Positions 52,521 to 61,940 of a stretch of DNA of 64,000 nucleotides are shown here, piece by piece. Source of the stretch: Aquabacterium sp. GTDB lineage: Bacteria > Pseudomonadota > Gammaproteobacteria > Burkholderiales > Burkholderiaceae_C. A program made the translations under genes and the position numbers. The stretch spans positions 47,502-111,501 of the forward strand of contig NZ_JACRAH010000005.1 in the NCBI RefSeq assembly GCF_016234775.1, given 5' to 3'. A model generated the notes under the pieces. The model was not told the origin of the DNA. It searched no databases and saw only the letters and a program-made list of their open reading frames with translations. Numbering within the stretch: the first letter of the stretch is position 1; each line of letters starts with the position of its first letter.

Positions 52521-53665
52521 GCAACAAAACCAAGTGGATCGCCCTGGCAGCCGGTGTGCTGGTTCTGGGTGGCGGCATCGGCCGCGCCATCGTGCACAAG
52601 AAGGCACAGCAAAGCGACCTGGCGCAGAGTTCCGCCAGCGCGCAGGCGCCTCAGATGACGCTGACGTCGCGCGAGGTCATGACGGCCCAGCCGACTCAAC
52701 TCACGCACACCATCGCCATCTCGGGCAGCTTGAGCGCCCAGCGCTCGGCCATCGTCAAGGCCAAGGTGGCCGCCGAGCTGCTGAGCCTGAAAGTGCGTGA
52801 AGGTGACCAGGTCAAGGCCGATCAGGTCATTGGCAAGCTCGATCCTCAGGAGTTCGACACCAAGCTGCAACAGGCACGCCAGCAGGCGGCCTCGGCCAAA
52901 GCCCAGTGGCAGATCGCCCAGCAGAACCTCGACAACAACCAGGCCCTCATTCAACAAGGCTTCATCTCGCGCAATGCGCTGGACACTTCGCAGTCCAACG
53001 CCGCCGGCACCAAAGCGGCCTACGAGGCCGCACAAGCCGCCGTCGACCTGGCCAGCAAGTCCTTGAAGGACAGCACCGTGCGTGCGCCGATTGCCGGACA
53101 GATCTCGCAGCGCTTCGTGCAAGCAGGCGAACGCGTGGCCGTGGATGGCCGCATCGTGGAAGTGGTGGACTTGAACAGCCTGGAGTTGCAGTCACCTCTC
53201 TCGCCGCAAGACGTGACGCAAGTGCGCGTGGGCAGCCCTGCCACCCTCCATCTTGACGGCTTGAGCGAAGCCATCACCGCCCGCATTGCCCGCATCAACC
53301 CCAGCGCCACAGCCGACACCCGCTCGGTCATGGTCTACCTGGCTCTGCCCAGCCACCCCGCCCTGCGCCAGGGCCTGTTTGCCCAAGGCGAGATCATGCT
53401 GGCGCAACGCACTGCACTTGCCGTGCCCTTGAGCGCCATCACCAGGGAATCTGGCCGTGACCAGGTGCTGCGGGTCAGCCAGGGCAAGGTGAGCAGGGTC
53501 AACGTGAAACTGGGCACGCACAGCGGCAAGAGCCCTGAGGGGCTGCCCATGCGGGAGGTGATCGAAGGCGTGCAGGCTGGCGACGTGATCGTGCGCAACG
53601 CCACCGGCACCGTGCATGACGGCCAGGCCGTCAAGCTCGAACAGCCCGCTGCAGCCACGCGCTGA
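52517..53665 (+). CDS. RND efflux membrane fusion protein (periplasmic adaptor)
   Basis: A 382-aa HlyD/AcrA-type adaptor. The N-terminal membrane anchor is a single hydrophobic segment (WIALAAGVLVLGGGIGRAIV). Then come barrel-sandwich/lipoyl elements (VREGDQVKADQVIGKLDP), a helical hairpin (~110-170, rich in Gln/Ala) and beta-barrel domains. There is no lipobox. It links the pump to an outer-membrane channel. It starts 4 bases inside the TetR gene. Confidence 0.9.
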   Translation: MSNKTKWIALAAGVLVLGGGIGRAIVHKKAQQSDLAQSSASAQAPQMTLTSREVMTAQPTQLTHTIAISGSLSAQRSAIVKAKVAAELLSLKVREGDQVKADQVIGKLDPQEFDTKLQQARQQAASAKAQWQIAQQNLDNNQALIQQGFISRNALDTSQSNAAGTKAAYEAAQAAVDLASKSLKDSTVRAPIAGQISQRFVQAGERVAVDGRIVEVVDLNSLELQSPLSPQDVTQVRVGSPATLHLDGLSEAITARIARINPSATADTRSVMVYLALPSHPALRQGLFAQGEIMLAQRTALAVPLSAITRESGRDQVLRVSQGKVSRVNVKLGTHSGKSPEGLPMREVIEGVQAGDVIVRNATGTVHDGQAVKLEQPAAATR

Positions 53666-53693
53666 TACCGACACCTGCCAGGAAACGCACCGC

Positions 53694-56600
53694 ATGTGGT
53701 TCACCCGCCTGTCCATCAACAACCCGGTGCTGGCCACCATGGTCATGCTGGCCCTGGTCGTGCTCGGTCTGTTTTCTTATCAGCGCCTCAAGGTCGATCA
53801 GTTCCCCGACATCGAACTGCCCACGCTGGCCATCCAGCTGGACTACCCCGGCGCCTCACCCGAGATCATCGAATCCGAAGTCACCCGCAAGGTCGAAGAA
53901 GCCGTCAACACGGTGGCGGGCATCAACCAGTTGTACTCGCGCTCCTATGAAGGCAGCTCGGTCGTCATCGTGCAATTCAATCTGGATGTCGATGGCCGCC
54001 GCGCCGCTGATGACGTGCGCGAAAAGCTCTCGGCCATCCGCCCCACCCTGCGCGATGAAGTGAAGGAACCGCGCGTCCTGCGCTTTGACCCGGCCAACCG
54101 CCCGATCTTCTCGCTGGCCTTGACCTCGCCAGATTCATCGCAAAGCGAGCAGGCGCTGAGCACCTACGCCGACCAGATCCTGCGCAAGCGACTGGAAAAC
54201 GTGCGCGGCGTGGGCTCGGTCAACCTGGTGGGCGCCCTCAAGCGCCAGATCAACGTCTATCTCAAGCCGCAAGCGCTGCAGGCGCTCGGCCTGCGTGCCG
54301 AACAGGTGGCCAATGCCGTGCGCCTGGAAAATCAGGACCAGCCGGCCGGCAGCGTGCGCACGAAGGAGCAAGACCGCGTCGTGCAGGTCGACGCACGCCT
54401 GAAGACCGTGCGTGATTTCGAGCGCCTGATCATCACCACGCGCGCCAACCAACCCATCCGCCTCAGCCAGGTTGCCGATGTGATCGACGGCCCGCAGGAG
54501 CTGGAAACACTGGCCCTGTACAACGGCAAGCGCACGCTCGCGCTGGAAGTCCTCAAGGCCCAGGGCGAGAACACGCTGGATGTGGCCAAGGGCCTGCGCG
54601 AGGTGATCACGCAGGTGGAAAAGGAACTGCCACCGGGCATGAAGGTCGACATCATCCGCGACAACAGCCGCCCCATCGCCGTGAGCGTGTCCACCGTGCG
54701 CGAAACGCTGATTGAAGGCGCGCTGCTGACCGTGGGCATCGTGTTCCTGTTCCTGAACTCCTGGCGCTCGACCGTCATCACCGGCCTCACGCTGCCCATC
54801 TCCATCATCGGCACCTTCCTGTTCATGTATGCCTTCGGCTTTTCCATCAACATGATCACGCTGATGGCCCTGAGCCTGTGCGTGGGCCTGCTGATCGACG
54901 ATGCCATCGTGGTGCGCGAGAACATCGTGCGCCATGTGCAGATGGGCAAATCGGCGCTCGACGCTTCCATGGACGGCACCAGGGAGATCGGCCTGGCCGT
55001 GCTGGCCACCACCTTGTCCATCGTGGCGGTGTTCCTGCCAATCGGTTTCATGGGCGGCATCATCGGCAAGTTCTTCCACGAGTTCGGCATCACCATCGTG
55101 GCCGCCGTGATGATCTCGATGTTCGTGAGCTTCACACTGGACCCGATGCTGTCAAGCGTCTGGCATGACCCGGCGATTCACCGCCAGGGTGATGCCGCCG
55201 CATCACGCTCGTGGTACGACCGCAGCATCGGCCGCCTGACCGGTGCCGTGGAGCGCTGGGCCGATTCGCTGGGCGAGGCCTACCAGCACCTGCTCGCGTG
55301 GGCGCTGGAACACCCCTGGTGGACCATGCTGCTCGCAGCTGGCAGCCTGGTCGGCAGCCTGGCCTTGATGCCCTTGATGGGCACCGAGTTCGTGCCCAAG
55401 GCCGATTACTCCGAGACCTTCGTCAGCTTCTATACGCCGGCTGGCACCTCGCTGGAAGCCACCGAAACGCGCACACACGATGTCGAGGCACTGATCCGCC
55501 AGATGCCCGAGGTCAGCTACACGCTGTCCACCATCAACACGGGCTTTTCATTGGGGCGCAACCAGGTCAGCGTCTACGTGCGCCTGAAGGACCGGCATCA
55601 ACGCCAACGCAGTGTGGACCAGCTCTCTGCTCCCTTGAGACAGGCCTTGAGCCAGTTGCCTGACATCACCATCACCCACGTCGGCCTGCTGGATTCGGTG
55701 GGCGGCCAAAAGCCCATTCAGCTCTCCATCCAGGGTACCAGCCTGGCCGAACTCGGCAAGCTGTCTCAGGAAACAATGCGCAAGCTGAGCAAGGTGCCTG
55801 GCCTGGTAGACCTGGACACCAGCCTCAAGCCCAACAAGCCCACGCTGGACATCCGCGTGCGCCGCGATGCCGCAGCTGATCTAGGTCTCAATGTGGAGGC
55901 CATCAGCAATGCCTTGTCCGTTCTGGTGGAAGGCAAGACGGTAGGTAGCTGGCTGGCCTCCGACGAGCAGAACTACGACATCCGCGTGTCCCTGCGTCCG
56001 CAAGATCGCCGCACCGCCGAAGACCTGCGCAACCTGCCCCTCGTGGCCGGCACCGATGCACAGGGCCGCCCCCGCATCGTCAAACTGCACCAGGTGGCCG
56101 ACGTCATCGAAGGCATTGGCCCCACCCAGATCAACCGCCGCGACCTCAACCGCGAGGTGGAGATCACCGCCAACGTGACGGGCCGCTCCATGGGCGAGGT
56201 CTCGGCCGACATCAAGGCCATCCTCGACAAGACGCCTTGGCCCGCGAACTACCACTATCGCTTCGGTGGCTCGACCAAGGACATGAAGGAAGCCTTTGCC
56301 TATGCCGCATCCGCACTGGGCCTGGCCGTGATCTTCATCTACATGATCCTGGCCTCGCAGTTCCGCAGCTTCCTGCAGCCCATTGCCCTGATGAGTTCTC
56401 TGCCACTGACCCTGATCGGCGTGGTCGTGACTTTGCTCGTGTTCGGCTCCACGCTGAACATGTTCTCCGTCATCGGCATCATCATGCTGATGGGCCTGGT
56501 CACCAAGAACGCCATCCTGCTGGTCGATTTCGCCAACCGGGCGCGTCTGGGTCACAGCGGTGAGACCGACCACACCGAGCCCTTGCCCCGACGAGAAGCG

Positions 56601-56858
56601 TTGTTGCTGGCCGCCCGTGTGCGCCTGCGCCCTATTCTCATGACCACGCTGGCCATGGTGTTCGGCATGGTGCCACTGGCCTTTGCCCTCACGGAGGGCT
56701 CCGAACAACGCGCCCCCATGGGCCAGGCCGTGATCGGTGGGGTCATCGCCTCATCCCTGCTGACCCTGGTGGTGGTACCCGTGATCTACACCTTCCTGGA
56801 CGATTTCAGCATGTGGGTAAAAAATCGCTTTAATTCGGACAAGTCACTGTCGCATTGA
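53694..56858 (+). CDS. RND efflux permease (HAE1-type)
   Basis: A 1054-aa proton-driven efflux transporter with twelve expected membrane helices and two large periplasmic loops. The N-terminus FTRLSINNPVLATMVMLALV and the LIDDAIVVRENIVRHVQMG segment (with essential Asp residues in TM4) are typical of AcrB-like pumps. The ATG at 53694 is chosen because AGGAAA precedes it; a longer frame is an overlap with the preceding gene. Substrates are unknown. Confidence 0.93.
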   Translation: MWFTRLSINNPVLATMVMLALVVLGLFSYQRLKVDQFPDIELPTLAIQLDYPGASPEIIESEVTRKVEEAVNTVAGINQLYSRSYEGSSVVIVQFNLDVDGRRAADDVREKLSAIRPTLRDEVKEPRVLRFDPANRPIFSLALTSPDSSQSEQALSTYADQILRKRLENVRGVGSVNLVGALKRQINVYLKPQALQALGLRAEQVANAVRLENQDQPAGSVRTKEQDRVVQVDARLKTVRDFERLIITTRANQPIRLSQVADVIDGPQELETLALYNGKRTLALEVLKAQGENTLDVAKGLREVITQVEKELPPGMKVDIIRDNSRPIAVSVSTVRETLIEGALLTVGIVFLFLNSWRSTVITGLTLPISIIGTFLFMYAFGFSINMITLMALSLCVGLLIDDAIVVRENIVRHVQMGKSALDASMDGTREIGLAVLATTLSIVAVFLPIGFMGGIIGKFFHEFGITIVAAVMISMFVSFTLDPMLSSVWHDPAIHRQGDAAASRSWYDRSIGRLTGAVERWADSLGEAYQHLLAWALEHPWWTMLLAAGSLVGSLALMPLMGTEFVPKADYSETFVSFYTPAGTSLEATETRTHDVEALIRQMPEVSYTLSTINTGFSLGRNQVSVYVRLKDRHQRQRSVDQLSAPLRQALSQLPDITITHVGLLDSVGGQKPIQLSIQGTSLAELGKLSQETMRKLSKVPGLVDLDTSLKPNKPTLDIRVRRDAAADLGLNVEAISNALSVLVEGKTVGSWLASDEQNYDIRVSLRPQDRRTAEDLRNLPLVAGTDAQGRPRIVKLHQVADVIEGIGPTQINRRDLNREVEITANVTGRSMGEVSADIKAILDKTPWPANYHYRFGGSTKDMKEAFAYAASALGLAVIFIYMILASQFRSFLQPIALMSSLPLTLIGVVVTLLVFGSTLNMFSVIGIIMLMGLVTKNAILLVDFANRARLGHSGETDHTEPLPRREALLLAARVRLRPILMTTLAMVFGMVPLAFALTEGSEQRAPMGQAVIGGVIASSLLTLVVVPVIYTFLDDFSMWVKNRFNSDKSLSH

Positions 56859-56937
56859 GGCAAACCCGGCTGCTCTTCTTAAAATCTATGTTTTATCCGG
56901 ATTACTTTCCCTTACCGTCTCCCGTAGGATGCCCAGC

Positions 56938-57591
56938 ATGAACGTCGAACAAGCCCGTTTCAACATGATCGAGCAACAGATCCGCCCCTGGGATGTCCTG
57001 GACACCTCGGTGCTGGCCCTGCTGTCTGCCGTTCGTCGCGAAGATTTCATCCCCGCCGACCACCGCGCCCAGGCCTTCATGGACCTGGAGATTCCGCTGG
57101 GTCAGGGCCGCTCCCTGCTGGCTCCCCGTGTTGAAGCCCGCATGGTCCAGGATCTGAACCTGAGCAAGCGCGACACCGTGCTGCTGATCGGCGCCGCCAC
57201 CGGCTACGTCGCGGCCCTGCTGGCCCACAAGGCGCAGCGCGTGATTGCGCTGGAAGCCGATGCAGCCCTGGCAACGGTGGCACGCACAAACTTGCGCAAC
57301 GCCGCCGTGAACAACGCGGAAGTGGTGCAGGCTGATGGCAACGCCGGTTTCCCCGGCCAGGCCCCGTACGACGCCATTTTGCTGACTGGCTCGGTGGCCC
57401 AGGTTCCCCAGAGCCTGCTGGACCAGCTCAAGACCGGCGGCCGCCTGCTGGCCATCGTTGGGCAGGAGCCCATCATGCAGGCCACGCTCTACACCCGTGT
57501 GAACGACGCGCAGTTCAGCAGCCAGGTGCTGTTTGACACCATCGCGCCCCGACTGGCCGGTTTCACCGAGCCCAGCCGGTTCCAGTTCTGA
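56938..57591 (+). CDS. Protein-L-isoaspartate O-methyltransferase family protein
   Basis: A 217-aa PCMT-family methyltransferase (MNVEQARFNMIEQQIRPWDV, PLGQGRSLLAPRVEARM, and LLIGAATGYVAALLA in place of the usual LEIGTGSGYQ, an odd SAM motif). It may repair isoaspartyl residues, but the divergent motif makes activity uncertain. The ATG at 56938 (MNVEQ) is preferred to one three codons upstream. It precedes the TolC gene, the order usual in Burkholderiales (pcm-tolC). Confidence 0.8.
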   Translation: MNVEQARFNMIEQQIRPWDVLDTSVLALLSAVRREDFIPADHRAQAFMDLEIPLGQGRSLLAPRVEARMVQDLNLSKRDTVLLIGAATGYVAALLAHKAQRVIALEADAALATVARTNLRNAAVNNAEVVQADGNAGFPGQAPYDAILLTGSVAQVPQSLLDQLKTGGRLLAIVGQEPIMQATLYTRVNDAQFSSQVLFDTIAPRLAGFTEPSRFQF

Positions 57592-57619
57592 AGAACCATA
57601 CCCATTTGATTGAGGAATC

Positions 57620-59026
57620 ATGATGTCCAAGTCCGTCAAAACGGCCCTGTCGCTTACTGGCCAACGTACTGCAGCCCAAAGGCGCGCGCTCGCCATGGCC
57701 TGCTCTGCGGCCATTCTGAGCCTGGCGGGCTGGACACATGCGCAAGCTGAAAATCTGGTGGACCTGTATCAGGCGGCCAAGGGCTATGACGCGGCTTATC
57801 TGTCGGCCAAGGCGCAGGCGGAGTCGGTGCAGTATCAGGTGGAGCAGTCTTACGCGCTACTGCGGCCCAGCCTGGGCTTGAAGGGCTCCATAACCCGCAG
57901 TCGCTTCGAGGGTGATGCAGAGGTACCACCGTCGTTAGCCATGGCAGGCCAAACAGCCAATGCCAGCACCACAAATAAAACGGCGTCGTTGGCCGGCAAA
58001 ATGCCACTGATCAACCGGGCTGATTCCGCCAAGGTGGATCAGGCCGAGTTGTCGCTCGTTGCGGCCCAGGCCGACCTGAGCATCGCCGAAAACGATCTGG
58101 CCGCCCGGCTAACGCAGGGTTACTTTGACGTGCTGGCTGCTCAAGATGTGCTCAACACCACCCAAGCCAACAAGAAGGCCCTGGCCGAGCAACTGGCGTC
58201 CGCCAAGCGCAATTTTGAAGTCGGCAATGCCACCATCACCGACACACGTGAAGCCCAGGCCCGATTCGATCTGGCCTCGGCGCAGGAAATCGCCGCCACC
58301 AACGATTTGCGCGTCAAGCGCATCGCACTGGATCAGCTGGTGGGTCGCACCGATGTGACGCCCAGCCCACTGCTGACGCCGGCCAAGCTCGACGCTTTGG
58401 CGCCAGGCCAGATGGACGACTGGGTTGCCCAGACATCCAATGCCCCCGCTGTGCGCAAGGCAGAAGTGGGCCTGAAGGTGGCCAAGCTCGAAATCGACAA
58501 AGCCAAGGCGGGCAACTGGCCCACGCTGGATGCGGTGGCCAACCTGACGCGCAGCAAGATCGACTCCAACTCCTCCACCGTGTCAGCCGGATCCGGCTCG
58601 ACTGCATCGATCGGCATCGAACTGAACATGCCGCTGTACGCTGGTGGCGCCGTCCAGAATCGCGTCAAGGAAGTGCTGGCGCTGTCCGACAAGGCCGAGC
58701 GTGACGTGGACAATGCCAAACGCGGCGTCGCGTTGAAAACACGCCAGGCTTTCTCCAGCGTGCAATCTGGCCTTGCTCAAGTCAAGGCCTACGAGGCGGC
58801 AGAGGCCTCGGCCAAACTGGCACTCGAAGCCACGCAACTGGGCTACCGTGTTGGCGTGCGAATCAACAAGGATGTGCTGGATGCCCAGACCCAGTTGACC
58901 TCCACCCAGAAGGACCTCTACAAAGCTCGCTACGACGTGATCGTCAGCTCCATCCTGCTCAAACAGGCCGCCGGCACACTGAAGGCCGACGATCTGGTTG
59001 ACCTCAACAAGCTGGTTGCGCAATAA
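57620..59026 (+). CDS. tolC: TolC family outer membrane channel protein
   Basis: A 468-aa outer-membrane efflux protein. A long N-terminal signal ends near AQAE (residue ~43). The mature part begins ENLVDLYQAAKGYDAAYLSA and contains two repeat halves of heptad-rich helices (ENDLAARLTQGYFDVLAAQDVL, then VGLKVAKLEIDKAKAGNWPTLD) characteristic of TolC. It should provide the exit channel for the RND pump upstream and other exporters. GAGG lies 6 nt before the ATG. Confidence 0.9.
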   Translation: MMSKSVKTALSLTGQRTAAQRRALAMACSAAILSLAGWTHAQAENLVDLYQAAKGYDAAYLSAKAQAESVQYQVEQSYALLRPSLGLKGSITRSRFEGDAEVPPSLAMAGQTANASTTNKTASLAGKMPLINRADSAKVDQAELSLVAAQADLSIAENDLAARLTQGYFDVLAAQDVLNTTQANKKALAEQLASAKRNFEVGNATITDTREAQARFDLASAQEIAATNDLRVKRIALDQLVGRTDVTPSPLLTPAKLDALAPGQMDDWVAQTSNAPAVRKAEVGLKVAKLEIDKAKAGNWPTLDAVANLTRSKIDSNSSTVSAGSGSTASIGIELNMPLYAGGAVQNRVKEVLALSDKAERDVDNAKRGVALKTRQAFSSVQSGLAQVKAYEAAEASAKLALEATQLGYRVGVRINKDVLDAQTQLTSTQKDLYKARYDVIVSSILLKQAAGTLKADDLVDLNKLVAQ

Positions 59027-59068
59027 ACCAGCACCTGTTGGCACCAGCTACGCCAACGCCCTTTCAGC

Positions 59069-59096
59069 AGGCCCGCCACGTGCGGGCCTTTGTTCT
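59069..59096 (+). terminator. Terminator after tolC
   Basis: AGGCCCGC (59069-59076), loop CACGT, GCGGGCCT (59082-59089), followed by TTGTTCTT. A perfect 8-bp stem 43 bases past the tolC stop. Confidence 0.85.
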
Positions 59097-59182
59097 TGTG
59101 CTGGCGCAAGCCGAAATGCTATGAAGCGCCAGGGGCATGCGCTACATTGAAAACAACCAGACCCGATTCGATAGGAGACCAC

Positions 59183-59527
59183 ATGACATCCATGCGCCTG
59201 AGCGCTCTCACCTGCGCGACCTTGCTCGCCACCCTGGCGGCCTGCAGCAGCACGCCGCAGCATCATGAGCGTTATGCCGGGCACGTGATCGACGGCAACG
59301 CGGACATGGTGGTGGGCTGCAAGCTTCTGGATACCTTGAGCAGCAGCTCCGGCCTGACAGGCTTCTTCGCGCCCAAGGGCGTCGACAACATCAAACAGAA
59401 CCTGCTGAGACAGGCCGATGCCATGGGCGCCACCCACGTGGTGTGGGACAAAGCCAGCGTGGGTTATGACACCACCACCTTGAGCGGCAAGGCCTATCAG
59501 TGCCCAAGCACAGACCACGCCCGATAA
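59183..59527 (+). CDS. DUF4156-like lipoprotein
   Basis: A 114-aa small lipoprotein. The signal (MRLSALTCATLLATLAAC) ends in a lipobox with Cys21. The mature part (VGCKLLDTLSSSSGLTGFF, NLLRQADAMGATHVVWD) matches DUF4156. AGGAG is 5-6 nt before the ATG at 59183. It is a lone gene between the tolC terminator and a terminator shared with tRNA-Thr. Confidence 0.8.
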   Translation: MTSMRLSALTCATLLATLAACSSTPQHHERYAGHVIDGNADMVVGCKLLDTLSSSSGLTGFFAPKGVDNIKQNLLRQADAMGATHVVWDKASVGYDTTTLSGKAYQCPSTDHAR

Positions 59528-59550
59528 GCCTTGAGAACGTGCAAATGACA

Positions 59551-59582
59551 AAAGCCTGCAACCCATGAGAGTTGCAGGCTTT
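59551..59582. terminator. Bidirectional terminator between the lipoprotein gene and tRNA-Thr
   Basis: A perfect 12-bp stem (AAAGCCTGCAAC/GTTGCAGGCTTT) with an 8-base loop. T-tracts follow on both strands (TTTAAATTT on plus, TTTTGTCATTTG on minus). Confidence 0.88.
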
Positions 59583-59588
59583 TAAATT

Positions 59589-59664
59589 TGGTGCCGGCTG
59601 TCGGATTCGAACTGACGACCTACCGCTTACAAGGCGGTTGCTCTACCAACTGAGCTAAGCCGGC
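59589..59664 (-). tRNA. tRNA-Thr (UGU)
   Basis: A 76-nt cloverleaf on the minus strand with acceptor GCCGGCT/AGCCGGC, D arm, anticodon stem CCGCC/GGCGG-type around CTTGTAA (anticodon UGU), T arm and an encoded CCA. Confidence 0.93.
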
Positions 59665-59728
59665 ATCAGATCCCTGAAGTCAAAGACTGCAAAGATCAGA
59701 AGCAGATATTCTACTACGGGAATTCGCC

Positions 59729-60358
59729 TTATTTGATGCGACGAAGAGCTGGTCGACCACCACCTGTTGGGGGGGGATCATTCGGCTCATCACCACCATC
59801 AACTGGCTTGGGCACGGACTCCACCTCAACAGGCTTGACCGCCTTGGGGCGATCCTTGGGTGTTGTGCTGCTAGACACGTCCCTGCCTTCACCTTTTCCA
59901 GCTCGGGCCAGCTTCAGTGAAGGCCCGCGCTCGACAGGGTGATCCGCAGGCAGGGTTGCATGCAAGACCGCCACGTCGCTGCCGTCATCAGGCGAGGAAG
60001 GTGAATCCACACCTTCACCACCCAAGGATGTCGGCACAGGGAAGGCCATGCCCTGCCCGTTCTCACGGGCATAGATGGCAATCACGTGATCGATGGGTAC
60101 ACAGATGTCCCGCGCCATGCCGCCGAAACGTGCCTTGAACTCGATGTAGTCATTACCCAACTGCAACTGGCTTGTGGCCTCGAAGCTGACATTGAGCACG
60201 ATCTCGTTGTTCTTGACGTATTCCTGCGGCACCTGAACGGAACGGTCCACATAAACAGCCAGATAGGGTGTGAACCCATTGTCGGTGCACCAGTCGTGCA
60301 AGGCACGGATCAGGTACGGCCGGGTGGAGGAACCCTGTGAATCTTGTTCAGTGGACAT
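59729..60358 (-). CDS. sspB: ClpXP protease specificity-enhancing factor SspB
   Basis: A 209-aa adaptor that tethers ssrA-tagged proteins to ClpXP. The N-terminal substrate-binding domain (RPYLIRALHDWCTDNGFTPYL, VLNVSFEATSQLQLG, HVIAIYARENGQGMAFPV) is followed by a long Pro/Ser/Asp-rich linker. The last residues RPALRRIK form the ClpX-binding motif (like RPALRVVK in E. coli). The linker is longer than in enterics (total ~165 aa there). It is 28 bases downstream of sspA. Confidence 0.92.
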   Translation of the reverse strand: MSTEQDSQGSSTRPYLIRALHDWCTDNGFTPYLAVYVDRSVQVPQEYVKNNEIVLNVSFEATSQLQLGNDYIEFKARFGGMARDICVPIDHVIAIYARENGQGMAFPVPTSLGGEGVDSPSSPDDGSDVAVLHATLPADHPVERGPSLKLARAGKGEGRDVSSSTTPKDRPKAVKPVEVESVPKPVDGGDEPNDPPPTGGGRPALRRIK

Positions 60359-60386
60359 GCTGCTCTTCAGACCGGAATCGGATCAC

Positions 60387-61001
60387 TTACTTGCGCATCA
60401 CTTTTTCAGACGGCGTCAGGGCTTCGATGTAGGCCGGACGCGAGAAGATGCGCTCAGCATACTTCAACAGCGGCAGGGCATTCTTCGACAGCTCGATACC
60501 GTAGTAATCCAGGCGCCACAGCAGAGGGGCAATCGCCACGTCCAGCATGGAGAAGTCATCGCCCAGCATGTACTTGTTCTTCAGGAAAATCGGAGCGAGT
60601 TGGGTCAGTCGATCGCGGATTTGCGAACGTGCCTTTTCCAATTGCTTGTCATTACCCTTGATGCCACCACGCCCCTCAAGCAGGTTCACGTGAGCAAACA
60701 ACTCCTTCTCGAAGTTCAGCAAGAACAAGCGAACGCGTGCACGGGCGACAGGGTCACCAGGCATCAGTTGCGGATGCGGGAAACGCTCATCAATGTACTC
60801 GTTGATGATGTGCGACTCGTACAGGATCAGATCACGCTCAACAAGGATGGGCACCTCGTTGTACGGGTTCATCAGGGCGATGTCTTCCGGCTTGGCGAAG
60901 ACGTCGACGTCACGGATTTCAAAATCCATGCCCTTTTCAAACAACACAAAACGGCAACGATGCGAATAAGGGCAGGTCGTTCCGGAGTAAAGCACCATCA
61001 T
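60387..61001 (-). CDS. sspA: Stringent starvation protein A (GST-fold RNA polymerase-associated protein)
   Basis: A 204-aa protein with the glutathione-S-transferase fold (thioredoxin-like half: MVLYSGTTCPYSHRCRFVLF, NEVPILVERDLILYESHIIN; helical half from ~85). SspA binds RNA polymerase and aids stationary-phase, acid-stress and phage gene expression. The first gene of sspA-sspB, downstream of the petABC genes as is usual in Betaproteobacteria. Confidence 0.93.
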   Translation of the reverse strand: MMVLYSGTTCPYSHRCRFVLFEKGMDFEIRDVDVFAKPEDIALMNPYNEVPILVERDLILYESHIINEYIDERFPHPQLMPGDPVARARVRLFLLNFEKELFAHVNLLEGRGGIKGNDKQLEKARSQIRDRLTQLAPIFLKNKYMLGDDFSMLDVAIAPLLWRLDYYGIELSKNALPLLKYAERIFSRPAYIEALTPSEKVMRK

Positions 61002-61033
61002 GGCGGTGGGCTCCTATAGTTCTAAAAAGGCTC

Positions 61034-61094
61034 GTGGTGTTCGACACCACAAAACAACGAAGCGCAGTGACCGCTTTGCAGCAGGCCACTGCGC
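61034..61094 (-). terminator. Tandem hairpins between petC and sspA
   Basis: Two perfect inverted repeats: GCGCAGTG/CACTGCGC (61062-61094) and GTGGTGT/ACACCAC (61034-61050). On the minus strand the second is followed, after GAGCC, by TTTTT. They lie just after the petC stop and before sspA, so they could terminate or attenuate petABC transcripts. Confidence 0.45.
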
Positions 61095-61133
61095 CACCAA
61101 GCGCTCACTGACAAGTCAGCGAGTGCGCCTGAA

Positions 61134-61910
61134 TCACTTCACGTCTTTCCAGTACGCGGCATTCAGACGCCAGGCGATGAAGGTGAAGATCGCCAGGAAA
61201 ATCAACACACCAACACCCAGTTGTTTGCGCTGATTTTGCATGGGCTCTGCCATCCATTGCAGATAGGCCACAAGGTCAGCCACGGCACTGTCGTACTCCT
61301 GGGGAGACAAGGTGCCCTTGGTGATGGCTTCATAGCCTTCGAACTTGTGTTCAACCTTCGCTGGATTGTGTGGATCAGCATGCGTCACAAACTTGGCAGC
61401 TTGCTGGCCCTGCAGTTCCCACAGCACGTGCGGCATGCCGACGTTGGGGAAGACCATGTTGTTCCAGCCGGTCGGACGCGTGTCATCACGGTAGAAGCTG
61501 CGCAGATAGGTGTAGAGGTAATCGGCACCCGTGCCGCTGCCGCTGGCACGCGAACGAGCCACCAGGGTCAGGTCAGGCGGCACAGCTCCGAACCATTCCT
61601 TGGCATCTTTCGGATCCAGGGAGACCTTCATGACCTCACCAACCTTGTCGGTCGGGAAGAGCAAGTTGTCCTTGATCTGTTGCTCGGTCAGACCGATGTC
61701 CTTCAGGCGGTTGAAACGCATGAAGGCGGCAGCGTGACAGTTGAGGCAGTAGTTGACGAACAGCTTGGCACCGTTTTGCAGTGCGGCCAGATCCGTCACA
61801 CGCTCTTTAGGGAACTTGTCGAGCACCAGCGCGGTATTGGCGTGGGCACCCGACATCAAGGCCGATGTTGCCAACAACGCAGCCAGCAAGGAGGCTAGGA
61901 TTTTTTTCAT
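61134..61910 (-). CDS. petC: Ubiquinol-cytochrome c reductase cytochrome c1 subunit
   Basis: A 258-aa membrane-anchored cytochrome c1 of the bc1 complex. A Sec signal (ASLLAALLATSALMSGAHA) is followed by the covalent haem motif CLNCH (Cys55, Cys58, His59) and a C-terminal transmembrane anchor (LGVGVLIFLAIFTFIAWRL). The sixth-ligand Met is probably in the VFPNVGMPHV segment. It is the last gene of petABC, 30 bases after petB. Confidence 0.94.
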   Translation of the reverse strand: MKKILASLLAALLATSALMSGAHANTALVLDKFPKERVTDLAALQNGAKLFVNYCLNCHAAAFMRFNRLKDIGLTEQQIKDNLLFPTDKVGEVMKVSLDPKDAKEWFGAVPPDLTLVARSRASGSGTGADYLYTYLRSFYRDDTRPTGWNNMVFPNVGMPHVLWELQGQQAAKFVTHADPHNPAKVEHKFEGYEAITKGTLSPQEYDSAVADLVAYLQWMAEPMQNQRKQLGVGVLIFLAIFTFIAWRLNAAYWKDVK

Positions 61911-61940
61911 AGGAGTTTCCTGCTTCGATGTTCTGTGTGA

